Positions 21,187 to 34,900 of a DNA stretch of 64,000 nt are shown one piece after another. This DNA comes from Hippasteria phrygiana. Lineage: Eukaryota > Echinodermata > Asteroidea > Valvatida > Goniasteridae. The stretch spans positions 496,001 to 560,000 of the forward strand of contig JAZGUH010000120.1 of NCBI GenBank assembly GCA_037893225.1. Reading direction: 5' to 3'. The notes below the pieces were generated by a model, which was given only the letters and a program-made list of their open reading frames with translations, did no database searches and had not been told where the DNA came from. The first letter of the stretch is position 1. Each line of letters starts with the position of its first letter. Made by a program: the position numbers and the translations under genes.

Positions 21187-23583
21187 ATGCGGGAATGCAG
21201 AAAAATCAGTTCGACAAACCTACTCGTTTATCTCGGCCACCATTCGACTGAACTTGGGTCTGAGGAGCTGGATATTGGTCTGGATGTTGCTGAGAAGTCA
21301 CTCTTTCCAACAGTATCAAGATTGGGCGCAATTTCGTTCAACATCGGGTCGAAAAACGGCGTCATTTGGGGCCCAAGTTGCGTGGTGAGGGTCACGGATA
21401 GTCCCATTGTATAACATGTGCAGTTATGCGGGAATGCAGAAAGATTACTTCGATAAACCTACTCGCTTATCTCGGCCACTATTCGGCTGAACGTGGGTCT
21501 GAGGAGCTGGATATTGGTCTGGATGTTGCTGAGAAGTCACTCTTTCCAACAGTATCAAGATTGTGCGCAATTTCGTTCAACATCGGGTTTAAAAAAGCGG
21601 CGTCATTTGGGGGCCAAGTTGCGTGGTGGGGGTGTCGGCTAGTCCCATTGTATAGCATGTGCAGTTATGCGGGAATGCAGACAAATTCGTTCGACAAACC
21701 TACTCGTTTATCTCGGCCAACATTTGACTGAACTTGGGTCTGAGGAGCTGGATATTGGTTTGGATGTTGCTGAGAAGTCAATCTTTCCAACAGTATCAAG
21801 ATTGTGCGCAATTTCGTTCAACATCGGGTCGAAAAACGGCGTCATTTGGGGCCCAAGTTGCGTGGTGGGGGTGTCGGCTATTCCTAATGTATAGCATGTG
21901 AAGTTATGCGGGAATGCAGAAAAATTAGTTCGAAAAACCTACTCGCTTATCTCGGCCACCATTCGGCTGAACGTGGGTCTGAGGAGCTGGATATTGGTAT
22001 GGATGTTGCTGAGAAGTCACTCTTTCCAACATTATCAAGATTGTGCGCAATTTCGTTCAACATCGCGTCGAAAAACGGCGTCATTTGGGCCCAAGTTGCG
22101 TGGTGGGGGTGTCGGCTAGTCCCATTGTATAGCATGTGCAGTTATGCGGGAATGCAGAAAAATTAGTTCGAAAAACCTACTCGCTTATCTCGGCCACCAT
22201 TCGGCTGAACTTGGGTCTGAGGAGCTGGATATTGGTATGGATGTTGCTGAGAAGTAACTCTTTCCAACAGTATCAAGATTGTGCGCAATTTCGTTCAACA
22301 TCGGGTTTAAAAAAGCGGCGTCATTTGGGGCCCAAGTTGCGTGGTGGGGGTGTCGGCTAGTCCCATTGTATAGCATGTGCAGTTATGCGGGAATGCAGAA
22401 AAATTAGTTCGACAAACCTACTCGTTTATCTCGGCCACCATTCGACTGAACTTGGGTCTGAGGAGCTGGATATTGGTCTGGATGTTGCTGAGAAGTCACT
22501 CTTTCCAACAGTATCAAGATTGGGCGCAATTTCGTTCAACATCGGGTCGAAAAACGGCGTCATTTGGGGCCCAAGTTGCGTGGTGAGGGTCACGGATAGT
22601 CCCATTGTATAACATGTGCAGTTATGCGGGAATGCAGAAAGATTACTTCGATAAACCTACTCGCTTATCTCGGCCACTATTCGGCTGAACGTGGGTCTGA
22701 GGAGCTGGATATTGGTCTGGATGTTGCTGAGAAGTCACTCTTTCCAACAGTATCAAGATTGTGCGCAATTTCGTTCAACATCGGGTTTAAAAAAGCGGCG
22801 TCATTTGGGGGCCAAGTTGCGTGGTGGGGGTGTCGGCTAGTCCCATTGTATAGCATGTGCAGTTATGCGGGAATGCAGACAAATTCGTTCGACAAACCTA
22901 CTCGTTTATCTCGGCCAACATTTGACTGAACTTGGGTCTGAGGAGCTGGATATTGGTTTGGATGTTGCTGAGAAGTCAATCTTTCCAACAGTATCAAGAT
23001 TGTGCGCAATTTCGTTCAACATCGGGTCGAAAAACGGCGTCATTTGGGGCCCAAGTTGCGTGGTGGGGGTGTCGGCTATTCCTAATGTATAGCATGTGAA
23101 GTTATACGGGAATGCAGAAAAATTAGTTCGAAAAACCTACTCGCTTATCTCGGCCACCATTCGGCTGAACGTGGGTCTGAGGAGCTGGATATTGGTATGG
23201 ATGTTGCTGAGAAGTCACTCTTTCCAACAGTATCAAGATTGTGCGCAATTTCGTTTAACATCGGGTCGAAAAACGGCGTCATTTGGGAGCCAAGTTGCGT
23301 GGTGTGGGTGTCGGCTAGTCCCATTGTATAGCATGTGCAGTTATGCGGGAATGCAGAAAAATTAGTTCGACAAACCTAATCGTTTATCTCGGCCACCATT
23401 CGGCTGAACGTGGGTCTGAGGAGCTGGATATTGGTATGGATGTTGCTGAGAAGTCACTCTTTCCAACAGTATCAAGATTGTGCGCAATTTCGTTCAACAT
23501 CGGGTTTAAAAAAGCGGCGTCATTTGGGGCCCAAGTTGCGAGGTGGGGGTGTCGGCTAGTCCCATTGTATAGCATGTGCAGTT
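21187..23583 (+). repeat. Ten-monomer HOR unit (2397 bp), S-T-U-V-W-S-T-U-V'-X
   Basis: The first five monomers match the basic unit. The second half replaces U'-R by U, a V-like monomer at about 23104 (gttatacggg, tttgggagcc) and a distinct monomer X at 23343 (acctaatcgttta, ggccaccattcgg). It is a length variant of the 2158-bp unit. Confidence 0.8.
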
Positions 23584-25741
23584 ATGCGGGAATGCAGAAA
23601 AATTAGTTCGACAAACCTACTCGTTTATCTCGGCCACCATTCGACTGAACTTGGGTCTGAGGAGCTGGATATTGGTCTGGATGTTGCTGAGAAGTCACTC
23701 TTTCCAACAGTATCAAGATTGGGCGCAATTTCGTTCAACATCGGGTCGAAAAACGGCGTCATTTGGGGCCCAAGTTGCGTGGTGAGGGTCACGGATAGTC
23801 CCATTGTATAACATGTGCAGTTATGCGGGAATGCAGAAAGATTACTTCGATAAACCTACTCGCTTATCTCGGCCACTATTCGGCTGAACGTGGGTCTGAG
23901 GAGCTGGATATTGGTCTGGATGTTTATGAGAAGTCACTCTTTCCAACAGTATCAAGATTGTGCGCAATTTCGTTCAACATCGGGTTTAAAAAAGCGGCGT
24001 CATTTGGGGGCCAAGTTGCGTGGTGGGGGTGTCGGCTAGTCCCATTGTATAGCATGTGCAGTTATGCGGGAATGCAGACAAATTCGTTCGACAAACCTAC
24101 TCGTTTATCTCGGCCAACATTTGACTGAACTTGGGTCTGAGGAGCTGGATATTGGTTTGGATGTTGCTGAGAAGTCAATCTTTCCAACAGTATCAAGATT
24201 GTGCGCAATTTCGTTCAACATCGGGTCGAAAAACGGCGTCATTTGGGGCCCAAGTTGCGTGGTGGGGGTGTCGGCTATTCCTAATGTATAGCGTGTGAAG
24301 TTATGCGGGAATGCAGAAAAATTAGTTCGAAAAACCTACTCGCTTATCTCGGCCACCATTCGGCTGAACGTGGGTCTGAGGAGCTGGATATTGGTATGGA
24401 TGTTGCTGAGAAGTCACTCTTTCCAACATTATCAAGATTGTGCGCAATTTCGTTCAACATCGCGTCGAAAAACGGCGTCATTTGGGCCCAAGTTGCGTGG
24501 TGGGGGTGTCGGCTAGTCCCATTGTATAGCATGTGCAGTTATGCGGGAATGCAGAAAAATTAGTTCGAAAAACCTACTCGCTTATCTCGGCCACCATTCG
24601 GCTGAACTTGGGTCTGAGGAGCTGGATATTGGTATGGATGTTGCTGAGAAGTAACTCTTTCCAACAGTATCAAGATTGTGCGCAATTTCGTTCAACATCG
24701 GGTTTAAAAAAGCGGCGTCATTTGGGGCCCAAGTTGCGTGGTGGGGGTGTCGGCTAGTCCCATTGTATAGCATGTGCAGTTATGCGGGAATGCAGAAAAA
24801 TTAGTTCGACAAACCTACTCGTTTATCTCGGCCACCATTCGACTGAACTTGGGTCTGAGGAGCTGGATATTGGTCTGGATGTTGCTGAGAAGTCACTCTT
24901 TCCAACAGTATCAAGATTGGGCGCAATTTCGTTCAACATCGGGTCGAAAAACGGCGTCATTTGGGGCCCAAGTTGCGTGGTGAGGGTCACGGATAGTCCC
25001 ATTGTATAACATGTGCAGTTATGCGGGAATGCAGAAAGATTACTTCGATAAACCTACTCGCTTATCTCGGCCACTATTCGGCTGAACGTGGGTCTGAGGA
25101 GCTGGATATTGGTCTGGATGTTGCTGAGAAGTCACTCTTTCCAACAGTATCAAGATTGTGCGCAATTTCGTTCAACATCGGGTTTAAAAAAGCGGCGTCA
25201 TTTGGGGGCCAAGTTGCGTGGTGGGGGTGTCGGCTAGTCCCATTGTATAGCATGTGCAGTTATGCGGGAATGCAGACAAATTCGTTCGACAAACCTACTC
25301 GTTTATCTCGGCCAACATTTGACTGAACTTGGGTCTGAGGAGCTGGATATTGGTTTGGATGTTGCTGAGAAGTCACTCTTTCCAACAGTATCAAGATTGG
25401 GCGCAATTTCGTTCAACATCGGGTCGAAAAACGGCGTCATTTGGGGCCCAAGTTGCGTGGTGAGAGTCCCGGATAGTCCCATTGTATAACATGTGCAGTT
25501 ATGCGGGAATGCAGAAAGATTACTTCGATAAACCTACTCGCTTAGCTCGGCCACTATTCGGCTGAACGTGGGTCTGAGGAGCTGGATATTGGTATGGATG
25601 TTGCTGAGAAGTAACTCTTTCCAACAGTATCAAGATTGTGTGCAATTTCGTTCAACATCGGGTTTAAAAAAGCGGCGTCATTTGGGGCCCAAGTTGCGAG
25701 GTGGGGGTGTCGGCTAGTCCCATTGTATAGCATGTGCAGTT
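23584..25741 (+). repeat. Nine-monomer HOR unit (2158 bp)
   Basis: Class order S-T-U-V-W-S-T-U'-R, as at 19029. The T monomer at 23823 has a private change, gatgtttatgag for gatgttgctgag. Confidence 0.85.
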
Positions 25742-28379
25742 ATGCGGGAATGCAGAAAAATTAGTTCGACAAACCTACTCGTTTATCTCGGCCACCATTC
25801 GACTGAACTTGGGTCTGAGGAGCTGGATATTGGTCTGGATGTTGCTGAGAAGTCACTCTTTCCAACAGTATCAAGATTGGGCGCAATTTCGTTCAACATC
25901 GGGTCGAAAAACGGCGTCATTTGGGGCCCAAGTTGCGTGGTGAGGGTCACGGATAGTCCCATTGTATAACATGTGCAGTTATGCGGGAATGCAGAAAGAT
26001 TACTTCGATAAACCTACTCGCTTATCTCGGCCACTATTCGGCTGAACGTGGGTCTGAGGAGCTGGATATTGGTCTGGATGTTGCTGAGAAGTCACTCTTT
26101 CCAACAGTATCAAGATTGTGCGCAATTTCGTTCAACATCGGGTTTAAAAAAGCGGCGTCATTTGGGGGCCAAGTTGCGTGGTGGGGGTGTCGGCTAGTCC
26201 CATTGTATAGCATGTGCAGTTATGCGGGAATGCAGACAAATTCGTTCGACAAACCTACTCGTTTATCTCGGCCACCATTCGACTGAACTTGGGTCTGAGG
26301 AGCTGGATATTGGTCTGGATGTTGCTGAGAAGTCACTCTTTCCAACAGTATCAAGATTGGGCGCAATTTCGTTCAACATCGGGTCGAAAAACGGCGTCAT
26401 TTGGGGCCCAAGTTGCGTGGTGAGGGTCACGGATAGTCCCATTGTATAACATGTGCAGTTATGCGGGAATGCAGAAAGATTACTTCGATAAACCTACTCG
26501 CTTATCTCGGCCACTATTCGGCTGAACGTGGGTCTGAGGAGCTGGATATTGGTCTGGATGTTGCTGAGAAGTCACTCTTTCCAACAGTATCAAGATTGTG
26601 CGCAATTTCGTTCAACATCGGGTTTAAAAAAGCGGCGTCATTTGGGGGCCAAGTTGCGTGGTGGGGGTGTCGGCTAGTCCCATTGTATAGCATGTGCAGT
26701 TATGCGGGAATGCAGACAAATTCGTTCGACAAACCTACTCGTTTATCTCGGCCAACATTTGACTGAACTTGGGTCTGAGGAGCTGGATATTGGTTTGGAT
26801 GTTGCTGAGAAGTCAATCTTTCCAACAGTATCAAGATTGTGCGCAATTTCGTTCAACATCGGGTCGAAAAACGGCGTCATTTGGGGCCCAAGTTGCGTGG
26901 TGGGGGTGTCGGCTATTCCTAATGTATAGCATGTGAAGTTATGCGGGAATGCAGAAAAATTAGTTCGAAAAACCTACTCGCTTATCTCGGCCACCATTCG
27001 GCTGAACGTGGGTCTGAGGAGCTGGATATTGGTATGGATGTTGCTGAGAAGTCACTCTTTCCAACATTATCAAGATTGTGCGCAATTTCGTTCAACATCG
27101 CGTCGAAAAACGGCGTCATTTGGGCCCAAGTTGCGTGGTGGGGGTGTCGGCTAGTCCCATTGTATAGCATGTGCAGTTATGCGGGAATGCAGAAAAATTA
27201 GTTCGAAAAACCTACTCGCTTATCTCGGCCACCATTCGGCTGAACTTGGGTCTGAGGAGCTGGATATTGGTATGGATGTTGCTGAGAAGTAACTCTTTCC
27301 AACAGTATCAAGATTGTGCGCAATTTCGTTCAACATCGGGTTTAAAAAAGCGGCGTCATTTGGGGCCCAAGTTGCGTGGTGGGGGTGTCGGCTAGTCCCA
27401 TTGTATAGCATGTGCAGTTATGCGGGAATGCAGAAAAATTAGTTCGACAAACCTACTCGTTTATCTCGGCCACCATTCGACTGAACTTGGGTCTGAGGAG
27501 CTGGATATTGGTCTGGATGTTGCTGAGAAGTCACTCTTTCCAACAGTATCAAGATTGGGCGCAATTTCGTTCAACATCGGGTCGAAAAACGGCGTCATTT
27601 GGGGCCCAAGTTGCGTGGTGAGGGTCACGGATAGTCCCATTGTATAACATGTGCAGTTATGCGGGAATGCAGAAAGATTACTTCGATAAACCTACTCGCT
27701 TATCTCGGCCACTATTCGGCTGAACGTGGGTCTGAGGAGCTGGATATTGGTCTGGATGTTGCTGAGAAGTCACTCTTTCCAACAGTATCAAGATTGTGCG
27801 CAATTTCGTTCAACATCGGGTTTAAAAAAGCGGCGTCATTTGGGGGCCAAGTTGCGTGGTGGGGGTGTCGGCTAGTCCCATTGTATAGCATGTGCAGTTA
27901 TGCGGGAATGCAGACAAATTCGTTCGACAAACCTACTCGTTTATCTCGGCCAACATTTGACTGAACTTGGGTCTGAGGAGCTGGATATTGGTTTGGATGT
28001 TGCTGAGAAGTCACTCTTTCCAACAGTATCAAGATTGGGCGCAATTTCGTTCAACATCGGGTCGAAAAACGGCGTCATTTGGGGCCCAAGTTGCGTGGTG
28101 AGAGTCCCGGATAGTCCCATTGTATAACATGTGCAGTTATGCGGGAATGCAGAAAGATTACTTCGATAAACCTACTCGCTTAGCTCGGCCACTATTCGGC
28201 TGAACGTGGGTCTGAGGAGCTGGATATTGGTATGGATGTTGCTGAGAAGTAACTCTTTCCAACAGTATCAAGATTGTGTGCAATTTCGTTCAACATCGGG
28301 TTTAAAAAAGCGGCGTCATTTGGGGCCCAAGTTGCGAGGTGGGGGTGTCGGCTAGTCCCATTGTATAGCATGTGCAGTT
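25742..28379 (+). repeat. Eleven-monomer HOR unit (2638 bp) with an extra dimer
   Basis: Equals the basic unit plus 480 bp. The S-T pair at 25742 is followed by a hybrid (U front with acaaattcg, S rear) and another T at 26461 before the usual U-V-W-S-T-U'-R. The extra dimer is at about 26222-26701. Confidence 0.82.
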
Positions 28380-31300
28380 ATGCGGGAATGCAGAAAAATT
28401 AGTTCGACAAACCTACTCGTTTATCTCGGCCACCATTCGACTGAACTTGGGTCTGAGGAGCTGGATATTGGTCTGGATGTTGCTGAGAAGTCACTCTTTC
28501 CAACAGTATCAAGATTGGGCGCAATTTCGTTCAACATCGGGTCGAAAAACGGCGTCATTTGGGGCCCAAGTTGCGTGGTGAGGGTCACGGATAGTCCCAT
28601 TGTATAACATGTGCAGTTATGCGGGAATGCAGAAAGATTACTTCGATAAACCTACTCGCTTATCTCGGCCACTATTCGGCTGAACGTTGGTCTGAGGAGC
28701 TGGATATTGGTCTGGATGTTGCTGAGAAGTCACTCTTTCCAACAGTATCAAGATTGTGCGCAATTTCGTTCAACATCGGGTTTAAAAAAGCGGCGTCATT
28801 TGGGGGCCAAGTTGCGTGGTGGGGGTGTCGGCTAGTCCCATTGTATAGCATGTGCAGTTATGCGGGAATGCAGACAAATTCGTTCGACAAACCTACTCGT
28901 TTATCTCGGCCAACATTTGACTGAACTTGGGTCTGAGGAGCTGGATATTGGTTTGGATGTTGCTGAGAAGTCAATATTTCCAACAGTATCAAGATTGTGC
29001 GCAATTTCGTTCAACATCGGGTCGAAAAACGGCGTCATTTGGGGCCCAAGTTGCGTGGTGGGGGTGTCGGCTATTCCTAATGTATAGCATGTGAAGTTAT
29101 GCGGGAATGCAGAAAAATTAGTTCGAAAAACCTACTCGCTTATCTCGGCCACCATTCGGCTGAACGTGGGTCTGAGGAGCTGGATATTGGTATGGATGTT
29201 GCTGAGAAGTCACTCTTTCCAACATTATCAAGATTGTGCGCAATTTCGTTCAACATCGCGTCGAAAAACGGCGTCATTTGGGCCCAAGTTGCGTGGTGGG
29301 GGTGTCGGCTAGTCCCATTGTATAGCATGTGCAGTTATGCGGGAATGCAGAAAAATTAGTTCGAAAAACCTACTCGCTTATCTCGGCCACCATTCGGCTG
29401 AACTTGGGTCTGAGGAGCTGGATATTGGTATGGATGTTGCTGAGAAGTAACTCTTTCCAACAGTATCAAGATTGTGCGCAATTTCGTTCAACATCGGGTT
29501 TAAAAAAGCGGCGTCATTTGGGGCCCAAGTTGCGTGGTGGGGGTGTCGGCTAGTCCCATTGTATAGCATGTGCAGTTATGCGGGAATGCAGAAAAATTAG
29601 TTCGACAAACCTACTCGTTTATCTCGGCCACCATTCGACTGAACTTGGGTCTGAGGAGCTGGATATTGGTCTGGATGTTGCTGAGAAGTCACTCTTTCCA
29701 ACAGTATCAAGATTGGGCGCAATTTCGTTCAACATCGGGTCGAAAAACGGCGTCATTTGGGGCCCAAGTTGCGTGGTGAGGGTCACGGATAGTCCCATTG
29801 TATAACATGTGCAGTTATGCGGGAATGCAGAAAGATTACTTCGATAAACCTACTCGCTTATCTCGGCCACTATTCGGCTGAACGTGGGTCTGAGGAGCTG
29901 GATATTGGTATGGATGTTGCTGAGAAGTCACTCTTTCCAACATTATCAAGATTGTGCGCAATTTCGTTCAACATCGCGTCGAAAAACGGCGTCATTTGGG
30001 GCCCAAGTTGCGTGGTGGGGGTGTCGGCTAGTCCCATTGTATAGCATGTGCAGTTATGCGGGAATGCAGAAAAATTAGTTCGAAAAACCTACTCGCTTAT
30101 CTCGGCCACCATTCGGCTGAACTTGGGTCTGAGGAGCTGGATATTGGTCTGGATGTTGCTGAGAAGTCACTCTTTCCAACAGTATCAAGATTGTGCGCAA
30201 TTTCGTTCAACATCGGGTTTAAAAAAGCGGCGTCATTTGGGGGCCAAGTTGCGTGGTGGGGGTGTCGGCTAGTCCCATTGTATAGCATGTGCAGTTATGC
30301 GGGAATGCAGAAAAATTAGTTCGACAAACCTACTCGTTTATCTCGGCCAACATTTGACTGAACTTGGGTCTGAGGAGCTGGATATTGGTTTGGATGTTGC
30401 TGAGAAGTCAATCTTTCCAACAGTATCAAGATTGTGCGCAATTTCGTTCAACATCGGGTCGAAAAACGGCGTCATTTGGGGCCCAAGTTGCGTGGTGGGG
30501 GTGTCGGCTATTCCTAATGTATAGCGTGTGAAGTTATGCGGGAATGCAGAAAAATTAGTTCGAAAAACCTACTCGCTTATCTCGGCCACCATTCGGCTGA
30601 ACGTGGGTCTGAGGAGCTGGATATTGGTATGGATGTTGCTGAGAAGTCACTCTTTCCAACATTATCAAGATTGTGCGCAATTTCGTTCAACATCGCGTCG
30701 AAAAACGGCGTCATTTGGGCCCAAGTTGCGTGGTGGGGGTGTCGGCTACTCCCATTGTATAGCATGTGCAGTTATGCGGGAATGCAGAAAAATTAGTTCG
30801 AAAAACCTACTCGCTTATCTCGGCCACCATTCGGCTGAACTTGGGTCTGAGGAGCTGGATATTGGTATGGATGTTGCTGAGAAGTAACTCTTTCCAACAG
30901 TATCAAGATTGTGCGCAATTTCGTTCAACATCGGGTTTAAAAAAGCGGCGTCATTTGGGGCCCAAGTTGCGTGGTGGGGGTGTCGGCTAGTCCCATTGTA
31001 TAGCATGTGCAGTTATGCGGGAATGCAGAAAAATTAGTTCGACAAACCTACTCGTTTATCTCGGCCACCATTCGACTGAACTTGGGTCTGAGGAGCTGGA
31101 TATTGGTCTGGATGTTGCTGAGAAGTCACTCTTTCCAACAGTATCAAGATTGGGCGCAATTTCGTTCAACATCGGGTCGAAAAACGGCGTCATTTGGGGC
31201 CCAAGTTGCGTGGTGAGGGTCACGGATAGTCCCATTGTATAACATGTGCAGTTATGCGGGAATGCAGAAAGATTACTTCGATAAACATACTCGCTTATCT

Positions 31301-31974
31301 CGGCCACTATTCGGCTGAACGTGGGTCTGAGGAGCTGGATATTGGTCTGGATGTTGCTGAGAAGTCACTCTTTCCAACAGTATCAAGATTGTGCGCAATT
31401 TCGTTCAACATCGGGTTTAAAAAAGCGGCGTCATTTGGGGGCCAAGTTGCGTGGTGGGGGTGTCGGCTAGTCCCATTGTATAGCATGTGCAGTTATGCGG
31501 GAATGCAGACAAATTCGTTCGACAAACCTACTCGTTTATCTCGGCCAACATTTGACTGAACTTGGGTCTGAGGAGCTGGATATTGGTTTGGATGTTGCTG
31601 AGAAGTCACTCTTTCCAACAGTATCAAGATTGGGCGCAATTTCGTTCAACATCGGGTCGAAAAACGGCGTCATTTGGGGCCCAAGTTGCGTGGTGAGAGT
31701 CCCGGATAGTCCCATTGTATAACATGTGCAGTTATGCGGGAATGCAGAAAGATTACTTCGATAAACCTACTCGCTTAGCTCGGCCACTATTCGGCTGAAC
31801 GTGGGTCTGAGGAGCTGGATATTGGTATGGATGTTGCTGAGAAGTAACTCTTTCCAACAGTATCAAGATTGTGTGCAATTTCGTTCAACATCGGGTTTAA
31901 AAAAGCGGCGTCATTTGGGGCCCAAGTTGCGAGGTGGGGGTGTCGGCTAGTCCCATTGTATAGCATGTGCAGTT
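28380..31974 (+). repeat. Fifteen-monomer HOR unit (3595 bp)
   Basis: Class order S-T-U-V-W-S-Y-Z-U-V-W-S-T-U'-R. It adds a six-monomer stretch headed by the hybrid Y at 29817 (T front, V rear). It looks like a step between the nine-monomer unit and the eighteen-monomer unit that follows. The V monomer at 30536 has ggctactcccattg, which reappears in the larger unit. Confidence 0.8.
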
Positions 31975-34900
31975 ATGCGGGAATGCAGAAAAATTAGTTC
32001 GACAAACCTACTCGTTTATCTCGGCCACCATTCGACTGAACTTGGGTCTGAGGAGCTGGATATTGGTCTGGATGTTGCTGAGAAGTCACTCTTTCCAACA
32101 GTATCAAGATTGGGCGCAATTTCGTTCAACATCGGGTCGAAAAACGGCGTCATTTGGGGCCCAAGTTGCGTGGTGAGGGTCACGGATAGTCCCATTGTAT
32201 AACATGTGCAGTTATGCGGGAATGCAGAAAGATTACTTCGATAAACCTACTCGCTTATCTCGGCCACTATTCGGCTGAACGTGGGTCTGAGGAGCTGGAT
32301 ATTGGTCTGGATGTTGCTGAGAAGTCACTCTTTCCAACAGTATCAAGATTGTGCGCAATTTCGTTCAACATCGGGTTTAAAAAAGCGGCGTCATTTGGGG
32401 GCCAAGTTGCGTGGTGGGGGTGTCGGCTAGTCCCATTGTATAGCATGTGCAGTTATGCGGGAATGCAGACAAATTCGTTCGACAAACCTACTCGTTTATC
32501 TCGGCCAACATTTGACTGAACTTGGGTCTGAGGAGCTGGATATTGGTTTGGATGTTGCTGAGAAGTCAATCTTTCCAACAGTATCAAGATTGTGCGCAAT
32601 TTCGTTCAACATCGGGTCGAAAAACGGCGTCATTTGGGGCCCAAGTTGCGTGGTGGGGGTGTCGGCTATTCCTAATGTATAGCATGTGAAGTTATGCGGG
32701 AATGCAGAAAAATTAGTTCGAAAAACCTACTCGCTTATCTCGGCCACCATTCGGCTGAACGTGGGTCTGAGGAGCTGGATATTGGTATGGATGTTGCTGA
32801 GAAGTCACTCTTTCCAACATTATCAAGATTGTGCGCAATTTCGTTCAACATCGCGTCGAAAAACGGCGTCATTTGGGCCCAAGTTGCGTGGTGGGGGTGT
32901 CGGCTAGTCCCATTGTATAGCATGTGCAGTTATGCGGGAATGCAGAAAAATTAGTTCGAAAAACCTACTCGCTTATCTCGGCCACCATTCGGCTGAACTT
33001 GGGTCTGAGGAGCTGGATATTGGTATGGATGTTGCTGAGAAGTAACTCTTTCCAACAGTATCAAGATTGTGCGCAATTTCGTTCAACATCGGGTTTAAAA
33101 AAGCGGCGTCATTTGGGGCCCAAGTTGCGTGGTGGGGGTGTCGGCTAGTCCCATTGTATAGCATGTGCAGTTATGCGGGAATGCAGAAAAATTAGTTCGA
33201 CAAACCTACTCGTTTATCTCGGCCACCATTCGACTGAACTTGGGTCTGAGGAGCTGGATATTGGTCTGGATGTTGCTGAGAAGTCACTCTTTCCAACAGT
33301 ATCAAGATTGGGCGCAATTTCGTTCAACATCGGGTCGAAAAACGGCGTCATTTGGGGCCCAAGTTGCGTGGTGAGGGTCACGGATAGTCCCATTGTATAA
33401 CATGTGCAGTTATGAGGGAATGCAGAAAGATTACTTCGATAAACCTACTCGCTTATCTCGGCCACTATTCGGCTGAACGTGGGTCTGAGGAGCTGGATAT
33501 TGGTATGGATGTTGCTGAGAAGTCACTCTTTCCAACATTATCAAGATTGTGCGCAATTTCGTTCAACATCGCGTCGAAAAACGGCGTCATTTGGGGCCCA
33601 AGTTGCGTGGTGGGGGTGTCGGCTAGTCCCATTGTATAGCATGTGCAGTTATGCGGGAATGCAGAAAAATTAGTTCGAAAAACCTACTCGCTTATCTCGG
33701 CCACCATTCGGCTGAACTTGGGTCTGAGGAGCTGGATATTGGTCTGGATGTTGCTGAGAAGTCACTCTTTCCAACAGTATCAAGATTGTGCGCAATTTCG
33801 TTCAACATCGGGTTTAAAAAAGCGGCGTCATTTGGGGGCCAAGTTGCGTGGTGGGGGTGTCGGCTAGTCCCATTGTATAGCATGTGCAGTTATGCGGGAA
33901 TGCAGAACAATTAGTTCGACAAACCTACTCGTTTATCTCGGCCAACATTTGACTGAACTTGGGTCTGAGGAGCTGGATATTGGTTTGGATGTTGCTGAGA
34001 AGTCACTCTTTCCAACAGTATCAAGATTTTGCGCAATTTCGTTCAACATCGGGTCGAAAAACGGCGTCATTTGGGGCCCAAGTTGCGTGGTGGGGGTGTC
34101 GGCTAGTCCCAATGTATAGCATGTGAAGTTATGCGGGAATGCAGAAAAATTAGTTCGAAAAACCTACTCGCTTATCTCGGCCACCATTCGGCTGAACTTG
34201 GGTCTGAGGAGCTGGATATTGGTCTGGATGTTGCTGAGAAGTCACTCTTTCCAACAGTATCAAGATTGTGCGCAATTTCGTTTAACATCGGGTCGAAAAA
34301 CGGCGTCATTTGGGAGCCAAGTTGCGTGGTGTGGGTGTCGGCTAGTCAAATTGTATAGCATGTGCAGTTATGCGGGAATGCAGAAAAATTAGTTCGACAA
34401 ACCTACTCGTTTATCTCGGCCACCATTCGACTGAACGTGGGTCTGAGGAGCTGGATATTGGTATGGATGTTGCTGAGAAGTCACTCTTTCCAACAGTATC
34501 AAGATTGTGCGCAATTTCGTTCAACATCGGGTTTAAAAAAGCGGCGTCATTTGGGGCCCAAGTTGCGTGGTGTGGGTGTCGGCTAGTCCCATTGTATAGC
34601 ATGTGCAGTTATGCGGGAATGCAGAAAAAGTAGTTCGACAAACCTACTCGTTTATCTCGGCCACCATTCGACTGAACTTGGGTCTGAGGAGCTGGATATT
34701 GGTCTGGATGTTGCTGAGAAGTCACTCTTTCCAACAGTATCAAGATTGGGCGCAATTTCGTTCAACATCGGGTCGAAAAACGGCGTCATTTGGGGCCCAA
34801 GTTGCGTGGTGAGGGTCCCGGATAGTCCCATTGTATAACATGTGCAGTTATGCGGGAATGCAGAAAGATTACTTCGATAAACCTACTCGCTTAGCTCGGC

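Noticed and set aside
30528..30887. A 119-codon frame, longer than its neighbours.
   Set aside because: It runs through two satellite monomers because a short V monomer happens to keep the frame; the same sequence elsewhere is closed by a stop.
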